A stretch of 52,629 nt of DNA from Chloroflexota bacterium (GCA_029559155.1 JAKQCM010000111.1:1-52629); one strand, 5' to 3'. Counted from the stretch's first letter, positions 1 to 8,177 are shown. Program-made: numbers and translations. The notes: generated from the letters alone by a model not told the origin.

Positions 1-135
1 GCCGCCTACCTGGGCGGCAAGGAGAAGCTCATTGGCTTCTTCGTGGGCCAGGTAATGCGCGAGATGCGCGGCAAGGCGGACCCGGCGGTGGTGAACCGCC
101 TGCTGGCGGCGGCGCTGGCTAAGAGGAAACCCTGA
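1..135 (+). CDS. gatB: GatB C-terminal fragment (Asp/Glu-tRNA amidotransferase subunit B)
   Basis: The window opens inside a gene in frame 1 that ends at TGA 133-135, leaving 44 codons. The translated end contains [13 protein letters not shown] and PAVVNRLL, which match the extreme C-terminus of the GatB/YqeY tail domain. GatB is part of the GatCAB amidotransferase that converts Glu-tRNA(Gln) and Asp-tRNA(Asn) to the cognate amide forms. Only the tRNA-binding tail is visible; the catalytic cradle lies upstream of the window. It is not in the ORF track because the start is missing. The next promoter starts only a few bases after the stop, so the following pair is probably a separate transcription unit. 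Confidence 0.85.
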   Translation, partial: AAYLGGKEKLIGFFVGQVMREMRGKADPAVVNRLLAAALAKRKP

Positions 136-141
136 ACTGAA

Positions 142-170
142 TAGACATCCGATTTAACCGCAAGTATAAT
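142..170 (+). promoter_or_regulatory. Sigma-70-like promoter for the 87-aa/HNH pair
   Basis: TAGACA (142-147) and a perfect TATAAT (165-170) are separated by 17 bp. The predicted transcription start, 6-7 bases after the -10 box, falls on or next to the ATG at 177, so the transcript may be leaderless. An alternative ATG at 172 is out of frame with the 177 ORF. Confidence 0.6.
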
Positions 171-176
171 GATGTT

Positions 177-440
177 ATGTATCCCTTGCCCAAGCTAGAC
201 GCTTTACCCAAGAGCATGCCCGCCGAAGGGGCCATTAACCTGACTTTAGAACAGGGCAGCCCTGTTTTTCGGGCATCGACGGCCGTACAAAAACGCATTC
301 ACACCCTGCTGGAAAAACAGCAAAACCAGTCGCTAACGCCGGCCGAACAGGTGGAACTAGACCGTTACGAAGAAATTGACGATTACTTGAGCCATCTGAA
401 TCGCGTTGTCCGCAACCTGTTCCAGGAACAAAACCATTAA
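177..440 (+). CDS. Small conserved hypothetical protein paired with HNH nuclease
   Basis: An 87-residue soluble, acidic, helix-rich protein with segments GAINLTLEQGSPVFRAS and DRYEEIDDYLSHLNR. I recall small proteins of this type in cyanobacteria and Chloroflexota next to HNH endonucleases, but I know no established function. No Shine-Dalgarno is visible, which fits the leaderless start implied by the promoter just upstream. The HNH gene begins 2 bases after its stop, so the two are co-transcribed and probably work together. An antitoxin, inhibitor or DNA-targeting subunit for the HNH protein is possible but is inference only. Confidence 0.75.
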   Translation: MYPLPKLDALPKSMPAEGAINLTLEQGSPVFRASTAVQKRIHTLLEKQQNQSLTPAEQVELDRYEEIDDYLSHLNRVVRNLFQEQNH

Positions 441-442
441 CC

Positions 443-889
443 GTGCCAGCACGCCAACACGCCGTGTCATTACAGAAACAAGTGCGCCAACGGGCGCGTT
501 TTTTATGCGAGTATTGCCATACCGCTGAACAATGGCAGTACGTACCGTTCACGGTGGATCATGTCATCCCGCTTAAATTGGGTGGAACCGATGACCTTGA
601 AAACCTGGCTCTGGCCTGTTTTCACTGTAATCGGCGCAAAAGCGACCGGGTAACGGCCGTTGATCCCGTAACAAACGAAGAGGTTCCCCTGTTCAATCCC
701 CGTCAGGATGAATGGGCTCAACACTTCATTTGGTCAGCCGATTGTCTGAGCATCGTAGGCCAAACGGCTACCGGACGCGTTACGGTAAACAGCCTGGACT
801 TAAACCGCAAACGCATCTTGCCCATTCGAGCAGATGATTTGGCAATTGGCCGACATCCGCCTACAAACGACCCGGTGCAGACAAGTTAG
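443..889 (+). CDS. HNH endonuclease family protein
   Basis: A 148-residue protein starting at GTG 443, two bases after the stop of the upstream small gene. It carries a compact zinc-ribbon HNH core: C22-x2-C25 (CEYC), D39-H40 in TVDHVIPLKLGG, N54 in DLENLALAC, and C59-x2-C62 followed by NRRKSD. This is the classical McrA-like HNH fold, in which the histidine activates water for metal-dependent DNA cleavage and the four cysteines bind structural zinc. The tail after residue 70 contains NPRQDEWAQHF, often seen in stand-alone HNH proteins of this type. Possible roles are phage restriction or DNA repair. The sequence does not decide between them. Confidence 0.85.
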   Translation: MPARQHAVSLQKQVRQRARFLCEYCHTAEQWQYVPFTVDHVIPLKLGGTDDLENLALACFHCNRRKSDRVTAVDPVTNEEVPLFNPRQDEWAQHFIWSADCLSIVGQTATGRVTVNSLDLNRKRILPIRADDLAIGRHPPTNDPVQTS

Positions 890-905
890 CTTTGGAGAGC
901 GTAAG

Positions 906-2819
906 ATGGGGAAACGGCCGTTTATCGTCCTGTTAGTCTTCTGTCTGTTGTGGTTAGCGGCGTGCGGAGCGGATGAGCCAGCGGTTTTGCCGACGACAAC
1001 GGCCGTGCCGCCCCAACCAACTGCCACTGCCACCACGCCCCCGACTGCTTTGCCTTCTGCGACGAGGGGGATGACGGAGACGGCCGCGCCAACTCCTACC
1101 GAAACTCCGCCAAGCCCTCTAGCGCATGTATCCGATCTAACTAAACTCCCTGCGATTCCTGTCGATAATTCAAAGACATACAACCTAAAACGCCCCTCCT
1201 ATAAATTTCTGCGCGACTGGTTGCAGGCGGCACGAGAAACACCCATAAGCATTCTACCAAAATACTATATTTTGGATCTGCTGGCCTTCGATTTCGCCCG
1301 CAGTTTTCCAGAAGGCGCCGGCAGTCTTGATCTGATTTTTCAAGAAGACATTTACCATGGCGCATATCTTGATGATGGCGTGACCTGGCCTTTACTGGAA
1401 ACGGCCGTTGTTGCTCATCTCAATCAAAACCAAATCCGCTTTGAAGCCGAAAACCCTATTAACATCTCATCAGGGATAACCCTCGAACCCAAAGCTGTGG
1501 ATTTGGGCGGTGATGGCGTCAGGGAATGGATGGTTAAGGTTAAATCCGATGACTTGCATATCTTGGGTGTGATACCACTAACCATTAATCAATCCGATCA
1601 ATTTGCCATCCTTCCAAACACAATTGAGCCAATAAATACGTCGCTCTTTTTTGACAAAGCTGAAGTTGGTTTTGATTTTGACTTTACGGGTGATGGCAAT
1701 CATGACATTTTGCAAGTCCAGCAAGGATATTTGGGTGGACCGACTGGATACATCAACATTTACACTTGGAATGGTTCGGGGCTATATCTGCTTGAGATGA
1801 TTGATATAACCGCTGGCACACATCGGCCTTTTCCGGCGTTTGAAATATCTGATTTCACCGGTGATGGCGTCATGGATGTGAAAGTCATTACTTCACATGA
1901 ACTCAATTTCGACTGCGACTGGGATGAAGAGGATGTTTACAGTTGGCGAGGTAGTTCGCCACAACATGTACTCATGGATGACTTACCGCCCAACACACCT
2001 GAGTGCGCCATGTTCCATGCCATTACCCCTCAACGCTATTATTCAGAAGCTGTGCTAGCAGAAAAGAGCCGCACAGAACTGCTTGAAGAAGCGTTGAATC
2101 GGCTATCGCTTGAATCGGCGCCTTCTGCGGACTATCTGGCTCTGGGCTATTTGCATTTGGCTATGGCTTATGCAGTTCAAGGAGATCATGCGGCTGCAGC
2201 GGCAGCATTTGCCCACATAAATACCCTTCCCGCAGATTCTCCATTTGTCAAACTTGTTACCGACCTTTACCTAGAAGAAAATTCTGACCTTGCTGCGCTC
2301 TGCCAACGGCTTTATTCTGAACCGGAACTGGCAGATCAAACCGATATCAAACCTTATATCTACGCCGGCTCAATTACAGGGTATTTTGGTCCGGGGAGTG
2401 AAGCCTTTAATCAATTAGCAATTTGCCGATATCCAAGTTTTGAACCCGAACCTGTGGATGAGATCTTCCCTCAAATCCCGTCCAATCAAGCGGAGTCAAA
2501 TCCACCAACGTGGCAGTCTCTGCTGTATGATGTTACGGGGATGTTTGAATGGGAATGGATGAATGAACTGCAAACGGCCGTTCTCACCCAATCCGACCCT
2601 GACATCGCCAGCAAAATAACCGACCTGCTCGCCTACCTGCCCACCGACGAGCCTGAAGCCCAACCCTACATCGAACACCTCACCTACCTGCTCGGCTACC
2701 ATGACGAACTGAGCGGGGATGACGAAACGGCCGTTACCACCTACCTCGCCCTCATCCGCCAAGCCCCCAGCTCCCCCTGGTCCTACCTGGCCTGGGCGCG
2801 GTTAGCGCCAGAAACATGA
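906..2819 (+). CDS. Lipoprotein with FG-GAP-like repeats and C-terminal TPR-like segment
   Basis: I start this at ATG 906 rather than 834. GGAG at 894-897 sits 8 bases upstream, and the protein then begins with a clean lipoprotein signal (MGKRPFIVLL... LAAC). The cysteine is followed by a Thr/Pro/Ala-rich linker of about 40 residues. The body (637 aa in all) has Asp/Gly-rich loops such as LGGDGVREW, DFTGDGNHDI and DFTGDGVMDV that resemble FG-GAP/VCBS-type calcium-binding blades. The C-terminus has helical hairpins (LGYLHLAMAYAVQGD, TYLALIRQAPSSPW) typical of TPR-like pairs. It is probably anchored outside the cytoplasmic membrane. Function is unknown. It is a paralogue of the lipoprotein at 3685-6033, and the two flank a VapBC pair. 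Confidence 0.8.
   Translation: MGKRPFIVLLVFCLLWLAACGADEPAVLPTTTAVPPQPTATATTPPTALPSATRGMTETAAPTPTETPPSPLAHVSDLTKLPAIPVDNSKTYNLKRPSYKFLRDWLQAARETPISILPKYYILDLLAFDFARSFPEGAGSLDLIFQEDIYHGAYLDDGVTWPLLETAVVAHLNQNQIRFEAENPINISSGITLEPKAVDLGGDGVREWMVKVKSDDLHILGVIPLTINQSDQFAILPNTIEPINTSLFFDKAEVGFDFDFTGDGNHDILQVQQGYLGGPTGYINIYTWNGSGLYLLEMIDITAGTHRPFPAFEISDFTGDGVMDVKVITSHELNFDCDWDEEDVYSWRGSSPQHVLMDDLPPNTPECAMFHAITPQRYYSEAVLAEKSRTELLEEALNRLSLESAPSADYLALGYLHLAMAYAVQGDHAAAAAAFAHINTLPADSPFVKLVTDLYLEENSDLAALCQRLYSEPELADQTDIKPYIYAGSITGYFGPGSEAFNQLAICRYPSFEPEPVDEIFPQIPSNQAESNPPTWQSLLYDVTGMFEWEWMNELQTAVLTQSDPDIASKITDLLAYLPTDEPEAQPYIEHLTYLLGYHDELSGDDETAVTTYLALIRQAPSSPWSYLAWARLAPET
983..1057 (+). repeat. Linker-coding direct repeat, copy 1
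   Basis: These 75 bp, encoding the Thr/Pro linker behind the lipobox, match 3765-3839 at 71 of 75 positions by hand alignment. This is much closer than the rest of the two lipoprotein genes. It includes one ACGGCCGT site. Confidence 0.7.
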
Positions 2820-2837
2820 CTTTAGACATAAACAGGG

Positions 2838-2870
2838 TTGGCAATTAATAGCGTAAAAGCATGTTACAAT
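2838..2870 (+). promoter_or_regulatory. Possible promoter of the toxin-antitoxin pair
   Basis: TACAAT (2865-2870) is a good -10 box. The best -35 candidate, TTGGCA (2838-2843), is 21 bp away, longer than ideal, so the assignment is weak. Palindromic antitoxin operators could overlap, but I see no clear one. Confidence 0.3.
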
Positions 2871-2917
2871 AATTGCGCTGTCAATATCCAAAATCTTCGA
2901 TCAGCAAGGATATTAAG

Positions 2918-3157
2918 ATGATGCAAACACTTACCATTGATCAAAAAGGACGCATAAAACTTCCCTGGCAGATGATGGAATCATTAGGCATGAAAGCCGA
3001 TACGGAACTCATTGTTGAAATGACCGAATTTGGCTTATTGCTCAAGCCGAAATCATCCGCTACCCCATTAACCGACCAATTATCAGCAATGGATTTGCCT
3101 GTGGCCGATTGGGAGCAAATGGAACAGGAAACTAACGCTGGACGAATCGCTTCATGA
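2918..3157 (+). CDS. AbrB/MazE-type antitoxin (VapB-like)
   Basis: I place the start at ATG 2918, with AAGGA at 2906-2910; the track's longer start at 2873 has no ribosome site. The resulting 79-residue protein begins MMQTLTIDQKGRIKLPWQM, the looped-hinge swapped-hairpin AbrB/SpoVT DNA-binding fold with its usual QKGRIxLP signature. The C-terminal half (ADWEQMEQETNAGR) is the acidic, flexible region that in such antitoxins covers the toxin active site. The stop overlaps the start of the PIN gene (ATGA), a typical antitoxin-first operon. It presumably binds its own promoter together with the toxin. Confidence 0.8.
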   Translation: MMQTLTIDQKGRIKLPWQMMESLGMKADTELIVEMTEFGLLLKPKSSATPLTDQLSAMDLPVADWEQMEQETNAGRIAS

Positions 3158-3582
3158 CGGAAGTAGTCTTTTTAGATGCCAATATTTTCATGTATACAGC
3201 GGGCAAACCCCACGCTTATAAGTTGCCCTGCCAGCACATTTTGCAAGCAGTTGAAATAGCCCAATTGCCTGCCGCCACAAATGCCGAGGTACTCCAAGAG
3301 TTGTTGTATCGGTATCATCATCTTCACTTGTTGGATAAAGGGGTGCAGCTTTGCCGGTATATTCTGGATTACCCCTTGATGGTTCTGCCTGTTACGCCAG
3401 CAGACGTATCATCTGCGTTTAATTTGATGTCCCAAAACAATGATACTAACTTGCCCCCGCGTGATGCCATCCATGCGGCTACCATGCAAAACAACAATAT
3501 CACCCGAATTTTGACCGCCGATAAGCATTTTGATCAAATCACTGGTATTCAACGGCTGGATCCGTTGACATTTGCACTGTAA
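3154..3582 (+). CDS. PIN-domain ribonuclease toxin (VapC-like)
   Basis: A 142-residue PIN-domain protein of normal length. Acidic residues expected for the metal site are present: D8 in VVFLDANIFMY, E45/E49 in AEVLQELL, D104 in PRDAIHAATM and D123/D127 in LTADKHFDQI. VapC toxins are Mg-dependent ribonucleases that cleave tRNA or rRNA and stop translation. The start overlaps the antitoxin stop by ATGA, so translation is coupled. All catalytic positions are intact, so the toxin is probably functional. The pair sits exactly between two paralogous lipoprotein genes, which suggests it was inserted or retained after duplication of the flanking gene. Confidence 0.85.
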   Translation: MTEVVFLDANIFMYTAGKPHAYKLPCQHILQAVEIAQLPAATNAEVLQELLYRYHHLHLLDKGVQLCRYILDYPLMVLPVTPADVSSAFNLMSQNNDTNLPPRDAIHAATMQNNNITRILTADKHFDQITGIQRLDPLTFAL

Positions 3583-3684
3583 TCGTTTTCTCTTGTTGCC
3601 AAACGGCCGTTACCTCCTCCTTTCATTTTGCAACAATTACTTGGTTGCCCTTGGAGTTGGTTAACTTGGCACATTGGGGAGATC

Positions 3685-6033
3685 ATGTCACAAAAACGAT
3701 TCATCTTATTCATCATTGTGTTCTTTATGTTCTGGCTGGCAGGATGTGAGCAAGCTGCACCCGAGGTTTTGCCGACGGCAACGGCCGTGCCGCCCCAACC
3801 AACCACCACTGCGACCACGCCCCCGACTGCTTTGCCTTCGCCGACGATTGTGGTGGTGGAAACGGCCGTTGTTACGATGACCAACACACCTGAACCAACA
3901 CCTACTATTGACGCAGAAAGTATTGAAACGCTTTCTTCTCTTTCAAGCCAACTAGAGGAAATAGAGTTCCAATTACGTACACCGTTACCAGATATTCTCA
4001 TGCAAATATTGGCAGCAACATTGGCAAAACAGAAATCTCAAAAAGAATCGCCTGTATCCATGCAATCTGATGTCCTTGAGGCTGAGATTACTTCTCTCTT
4101 CAACCTGATTGAGCGCGATATAAAGAGATTTCACCCACAAGGCTTTTCATCTTCAATAAATTTGAAAACACATCCTTTTGAATGGGATTTTGAATCTCAA
4201 AAAACGCTTTGGGCGGTTTGGCAGGAGTATGCATTGTTTGCACTAAATGAAAGTCAGATAGATTTAGCCAATCAAACAGAAATTGAAACCCCTCTCGCTA
4301 AATTAGCAATTCTAAAAGCCATACAAAAAGATGCCTCTAATTCATCATGGCTCTTACTTATCAATCCTCAATTAGACCCAGAAACATCCTGGTCGTTTTT
4401 CCTGCCAATTACAAAAAATACGGATGGACAATACTATCTTCTGCCAAATGATCTGAAAAACCCCTATGATCCCGAATCCATGAACATTTTAAGTCATGTA
4501 GATGTTACCGGGGATGGGCAGCAAGATATTATCATCGAGATAGGCGGTTTATTCCCTCATCGCCTGGAAGTATATTCTTGGGATAATTTGGGTTTATCGC
4601 TCCTTACGGAAATTGATGCTGAAGATGGTAAATACACAGCATCCCCCCAAATAGAATTTGATGACTTTAATGAGGATGGCGTTGCTGATATACGCTTAAT
4701 TCATCAAAAATGGATGGATTTGGGATGTCAGTATGAGGAAGTAGAATTATATAGCTGGCGCGGAGGAGAACCACAGTACACGCAAACCAGCAATTTGGCC
4801 GATAAACCAGAATGTGACGCAGCCCGAGCCATTACCCAAAATTTGAGTTCACAAAGCATTTACATCGGTGATGTTATCCTTTCTCCTGAAAATTTAAGCG
4901 TGGATGAACGCATTACAATGCTTAACCGCAGTTTGGTAAATACAACAATTGAAACGGCGCCCTTCGTGGATTACATCGCGCTTCTTCGCCTACATTTGGC
5001 AATGGCTTACCAAAGCAAAGGCGAAAATGAATTGGCATTAGCCACAATGACCTCTATGAACGATCTGCCTCAAACAGAGTTTGTCACTGCCATGCAAGAT
5101 ATTTTTCTAGCAACTGATGCGGATCTCGTAGACACTTGCCGTTTAATGTACCAGGATGAATGGTTTCGCAGCTTAGATATGAATGCAAACGAGGATCTAT
5201 TAGCCCAACTTGGCATGTTGCGAAACTATGGCTATCCAACAACAGCTTTACAAAGGCGAATGTGTCCTTTTCCAATGGCAATTGCTGGCTTACTGGAGCG
5301 TTTGAGTTTGCCGGTCAATCTGTCACCTGAAGCTGCATTCGCTCCCAATCACATCGAGATTTTATTCCAGCAGGAATTCAATATTGACGATGATCCAGAA
5401 AATGAATGGCTGGTTATTGTTGAGCCAGCAGCTCCACAAGTTGTGATTTTGGATGCGGTTGACGATACCTGGCAACTTTATCGGTTAACCGAATTGATCC
5501 CACCTGTGACGGATATTCAAGTTCAAGCCATAACTGACACGCTCGATGGAAATCCTTTGCTTCTTTTACAAGCAACACAAAACATTTACTCTTGGTTTTG
5601 CTGGGGGGATCAGCAGTCTGACATACTTACCATTGGATTGTCCGAAGGTGTGTATGGACTGGTAGATCATACGACTGCCTGTGCGGATGAATCGTTACCA
5701 TTACGATCTGATAATTTGGACAATAGCTTTTATGAATCGCCTGCAGATTTCTTTTACAATCAGCAAATCAATCAAATAGAAGAAATGATTTTGGCGGGAG
5801 AACGGCCGTTTCCCGATTTACAAAACAAGCTAAATGATCTGATAGACAAATTGCCCAATGGCACACCTTCTCACCAGATGATGCATAATCGGCTGCTCTA
5901 CCTAAGCGGATTGACTTATGAACTTGCTGGCGATAACAACCAAGCCGTCGCCACCTACCTCTCCCTCATCCGCCTAGCCCCCAGTTCCCCCTGGAGTTGG
6001 CTGGCCTGGGCGCGGTTGGAGCCGGTGGAGTAA
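3685..6033 (+). CDS. Large lipoprotein, paralogue of the 906-2819 lipoprotein
   Basis: Start ATG 3685 (782 aa) is chosen over 3628 because it gives a lipoprotein signal (MSQKRFILFI... LAGC) directly after GGGGAG at 3676-3681, although the spacing is short (3 bases). Behind the cysteine lies nearly the same Thr/Pro linker as in the first lipoprotein. The middle contains DVTGDGQQDI and DFNEDGVADI, FG-GAP/EF-hand-like Asp loops, and the C-terminus ends in the same TYLSLIRLAPSSPW helical segment. A second unit near residues 560-680 (QQEFNIDDDPENEW) repeats the Asp-rich pattern, making this copy longer. It is probably a surface-anchored protein. Ligand and role are unknown. Confidence 0.8.
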   Translation: MSQKRFILFIIVFFMFWLAGCEQAAPEVLPTATAVPPQPTTTATTPPTALPSPTIVVVETAVVTMTNTPEPTPTIDAESIETLSSLSSQLEEIEFQLRTPLPDILMQILAATLAKQKSQKESPVSMQSDVLEAEITSLFNLIERDIKRFHPQGFSSSINLKTHPFEWDFESQKTLWAVWQEYALFALNESQIDLANQTEIETPLAKLAILKAIQKDASNSSWLLLINPQLDPETSWSFFLPITKNTDGQYYLLPNDLKNPYDPESMNILSHVDVTGDGQQDIIIEIGGLFPHRLEVYSWDNLGLSLLTEIDAEDGKYTASPQIEFDDFNEDGVADIRLIHQKWMDLGCQYEEVELYSWRGGEPQYTQTSNLADKPECDAARAITQNLSSQSIYIGDVILSPENLSVDERITMLNRSLVNTTIETAPFVDYIALLRLHLAMAYQSKGENELALATMTSMNDLPQTEFVTAMQDIFLATDADLVDTCRLMYQDEWFRSLDMNANEDLLAQLGMLRNYGYPTTALQRRMCPFPMAIAGLLERLSLPVNLSPEAAFAPNHIEILFQQEFNIDDDPENEWLVIVEPAAPQVVILDAVDDTWQLYRLTELIPPVTDIQVQAITDTLDGNPLLLLQATQNIYSWFCWGDQQSDILTIGLSEGVYGLVDHTTACADESLPLRSDNLDNSFYESPADFFYNQQINQIEEMILAGERPFPDLQNKLNDLIDKLPNGTPSHQMMHNRLLYLSGLTYELAGDNNQAVATYLSLIRLAPSSPWSWLAWARLEPVE
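3765..3839 (+). repeat. Linker-coding direct repeat, copy 2
   Basis: Second copy of the 75-bp linker repeat, matching 983-1057 at 71 of 75 bases. The copies are in direct orientation about 2.8 kb apart and bracket the toxin-antitoxin genes, so recombination between them could delete the pair. Confidence 0.7.
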
Positions 6034-6036
6034 ATC

Positions 6037-6069
6037 AGATTGGTCCAATCTTGGAGATTGGACCAATCT
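6037..6069. repeat. 15-bp perfect inverted repeat (GGTCCAATC type)
   Basis: AGATTGGTCCAATCT and its exact reverse complement are separated by only TGG, directly after the stop of the lipoprotein gene. Each arm is itself nearly palindromic (GATTGGnCCAATC). There is no T-run on either side, so it is a hairpin or repeat element rather than a canonical intrinsic terminator. A damaged copy lies at 38947-38970. Confidence 0.75.
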
Positions 6070-6201
6070 CTCCCCCAACTTAACATTCCCTAAACACCCA
6101 CCCCCCATTCCGCCACTCTCCGCTACAATCAATCCCAATACTTTAACCCTTTGCGCCTCTGCGCCTTTGCGTCAAATCTTTCCCTCAGGAGTAAAAAAAC
6201 C

Positions 6202-6771
6202 ATGAGCCAAGAACCCACCAAAACCGAAATCGCCACGCTCGGCGGCGGCTGCTTCTGGTGCCTGGAAGCCGTCTACGACGACCTCATCGGCGTGCAGTCC
6301 GTCGTCTCCGGCTACGCCGGCGGCCACGTGCCCAACCCCACCTACGAGCAGGTGTGCGGCAAACGCACCGGCCACGCCGAAGTCGTCCAGGTCACCTTCG
6401 ACCCCAGCATCATCAGCTACCGCGAGATACTGGAAGTCTTCTTCACCATCCACGACCCCACCACTCTCAACCGCCAGGGCAACGACGTCGGCCCACAGTA
6501 CCGCTCCGTCATCTTCTATCACGACGAGGCGCAGAAGGAAACGGCCGTCGCCATCATCGCCGAATTCGACGCCGCTAACCTGTGGCCCAACCCCATCGTC
6601 ACCGAAATCACCCCGCTGGATGTCTTCTACCGGGCGGAAGATTACCATAGGATTATTTCAAAAACAATCCCTACCAGCCCTACTGCCAATTCGTCGTCGC
6701 CCCCAAAGTCGCCAAATTCCGCAAGAAATTCAGCCACCGGCGCAAATCAAGCCGGGAAAACTGATGCGTAA
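6202..6771 (+). pseudogene. msrA: Peptide-methionine (S)-S-oxide reductase MsrA, frameshifted near the C-terminus
   Basis: Start ATG 6202 follows AGGAG (6187-6191). The first 149 codons are a normal MsrA with the catalytic GGCFWC motif (C17), GYAGG, the [17 protein letters not shown] stretch and a normal AEDYH end. After CAT at 6646-6648 the reading frame leaves the family. Adding one C there (giving CAG GAT TAT TTC) restores the standard tail [20 protein letters not shown] and a stop at TGA 6762-6764. As printed, the frame instead runs on to 6771 with an unrelated Ser/Pro tail, losing the C-terminal cysteine that recycles the enzyme. MsrA repairs oxidised methionine in proteins. This is either a true inactivating deletion or a single-base assembly error. 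Confidence 0.9.
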
Positions 6772-6816
6772 TGCGTGATGCGTAGGGCGTGCCCACGCAT
6801 CACGCATTACGCATCA
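6762..6816. repeat. 22-bp perfect inverted repeat made of heptamers
   Basis: The left arm (6762-6783) and right arm (6795-6816) are exact reverse complements. The 11-base loop can form a further GGGC/GCCC stem. The arm is three 7-base units (GATGCGT, AATGCGT, GATGCGT). The corrected msrA stop codon is the first three bases of the left arm. No T-tract follows. The length of the stem suggests mRNA protection or a small non-coding repeat element. Confidence 0.8.
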
Positions 6817-7223
6817 TGGAAAACATCATGGAAAATCGGCCATAAAGGTACTATTTTCCCATCCTTCTCCAGTCCACTGTCACGCATTCTTCACGCCTCC
6901 TCCTACACTCTGTGTTATGATCGGCTCGTAGCGTAAGCAGATCATAAATCCACGTATTGGTAAACCAATAACCGTATACATTCCCCACACCAAGGGACCG
7001 ACCGATGTAACTAAACCCCAAGGGTTTGCTCCTGAGAATTTGGATTGTTGGGGTATCAAACCCTTGGGGTCTCCAGAGAAACCTGCGCAGCTACGGACCG
7101 ATTACCAAAAGTACCATTCAGGATCAAAGTAACGCCAGATAGAATTAAGGCAATCAGGCAACAAAACTTACTTCCCACAAATTCTTGATATCCCTGGCAC
7201 AATTTGACTGAAGAGGAGAAAAA
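6772..7223. other. Intergenic region with two inverted repeats
   Basis: This 452-base non-coding stretch lies between msrA and the sugar-binding protein gene. It contains most of the heptamer hairpin and inverted-repeat copy A. AGGAG at 7214-7218 is the ribosome site for the next gene. I see no convincing -35/-10 pair (TATGAT at 6916-6921 lacks a well-spaced partner), no tRNA and no small ORF. Confidence 0.6.
7015..7070. repeat. Intergenic inverted repeat family, copy A
   Basis: ACCCCAAGGGTTT (7015-7027) is the exact reverse complement of AAACCCTTGGGGT (7058-7070). The flank CTCCAGAGAAACCTG is shared in recognisable form with copy D at 49.3 kb, so the conserved unit extends beyond the arms. 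Confidence 0.7.
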
Positions 7224-8165
7224 ATGTTTGGTAAAAAATCGTTAACCAAGATAGTGTTCAGTTTGGTTCTCATGTTAGGCTTCAGTTTGGCAAGCTGCAC
7301 TTCTGGCACCCCCGCGCCAGAAGAGGCCCAGACCAATGACGCCGCCCAAACGCTGCGCATCGCCCTGCTTATGCCGGAAGACGCAACTTTCTTCAAGACA
7401 ATTGAAGAAGGGGCCAGCGAAGCAGCCAACCGGTTAAAGGCCGAATTGATTATCCGCGAAGCCAAAAATGACCTGGCGACGCAGAATGAGCAAATTCAGG
7501 AAATGATTGATCAGGGTGTGGATGCGATTGTGATAACGGCCGTCGACGGCGCCGGCGTGGCAGACAAAATCAACGCTGCAGCCGCAGCCGGTATTGCCAT
7601 TCTCAGCGTAGACCGCAGCATCGAATCCGACGCCATCGTCTCGCACATCGCCTCAGACAACGTGGCCGGCGGCAAAATGGCCGGCGATTATCTGGCCGAG
7701 ATTGTCGGGGAAGAAGGCAACGTGGTAGAACTGGAAGGCATCGAAGGCACATCAGCCGCGCAAGATCGCGGCGCAGGATTCAATGAAGCCATCGCCGCTT
7801 ATCCCAACATCACAGTCGTAGCCAAAGAAGTCGCCAATTTTAACCGCCAGGAAGGGCACGACGTGTTCGCCCAGATTTTGGCCGACAACCCCAAAATCGC
7901 CGGCGTTTTTGCCCACAACGACGAAATGATCCTGGGCGCCATTGCCGCCGCCGAAGAGGCCGGACGTCTGCGAGACATCCGGTTCATGGGTTTCGACGCA
8001 GTAGACGATGCCATTGCGGCGCTGGAAACCGGTTCCCTGGCCGGGACCGTAGCCCAACAACCGGCGGAAATGGGGCGTCTGGGCATTGAAAACGCCGTTA
8101 AACATCTGCAAGGCGAAACAATCCCCAAAACAATTGCGGTTGATCTTGCCCTGGTTACGCATTAG
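7224..8165 (+). CDS. Sugar-type periplasmic binding lipoprotein (RbsB-like), orphan
   Basis: A 313-residue type I periplasmic-binding-protein fold with a lipoprotein signal (LGFSLASC) and a good ribosome site (AGGAG, 5 bases before ATG). The body follows ribose/D-xylose-binding proteins: MPEDATFFKTIEEGASEAA at strand 1, IDQGVDAIVITAVD, ISVDRS-type hinge (AILSVDRSI), HIASDNVAGGKMAGDYL, GVFAHNDEMILGA and FMGFDAVDDA. No permease or sugar ATPase gene is in the window. A rho-independent terminator follows, and then the sensor array starts. It may deliver a sugar or autoinducer signal to a Cache receptor of the array, as LuxP does to LuxQ. It could also serve a transporter encoded elsewhere. Confidence 0.85.
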   Translation: MFGKKSLTKIVFSLVLMLGFSLASCTSGTPAPEEAQTNDAAQTLRIALLMPEDATFFKTIEEGASEAANRLKAELIIREAKNDLATQNEQIQEMIDQGVDAIVITAVDGAGVADKINAAAAAGIAILSVDRSIESDAIVSHIASDNVAGGKMAGDYLAEIVGEEGNVVELEGIEGTSAAQDRGAGFNEAIAAYPNITVVAKEVANFNRQEGHDVFAQILADNPKIAGVFAHNDEMILGAIAAAEEAGRLRDIRFMGFDAVDDAIAALETGSLAGTVAQQPAEMGRLGIENAVKHLQGETIPKTIAVDLALVTH

Positions 8166-8177
8166 GTGCATGCAAAC

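Noticed and set aside
6037-6069. Intrinsic terminator after the second lipoprotein
   Set aside because: The stem is perfect but there is no T-tract on either strand, so it is listed as a repeat instead.
6762-6816. CRISPR repeat or integron attachment site
   Set aside because: There is a single hairpin, with no regularly spaced direct repeats, no spacers, and no cas or integrase genes; the Cas4-like nuclease at 39 kb is part of a CHAT operon.
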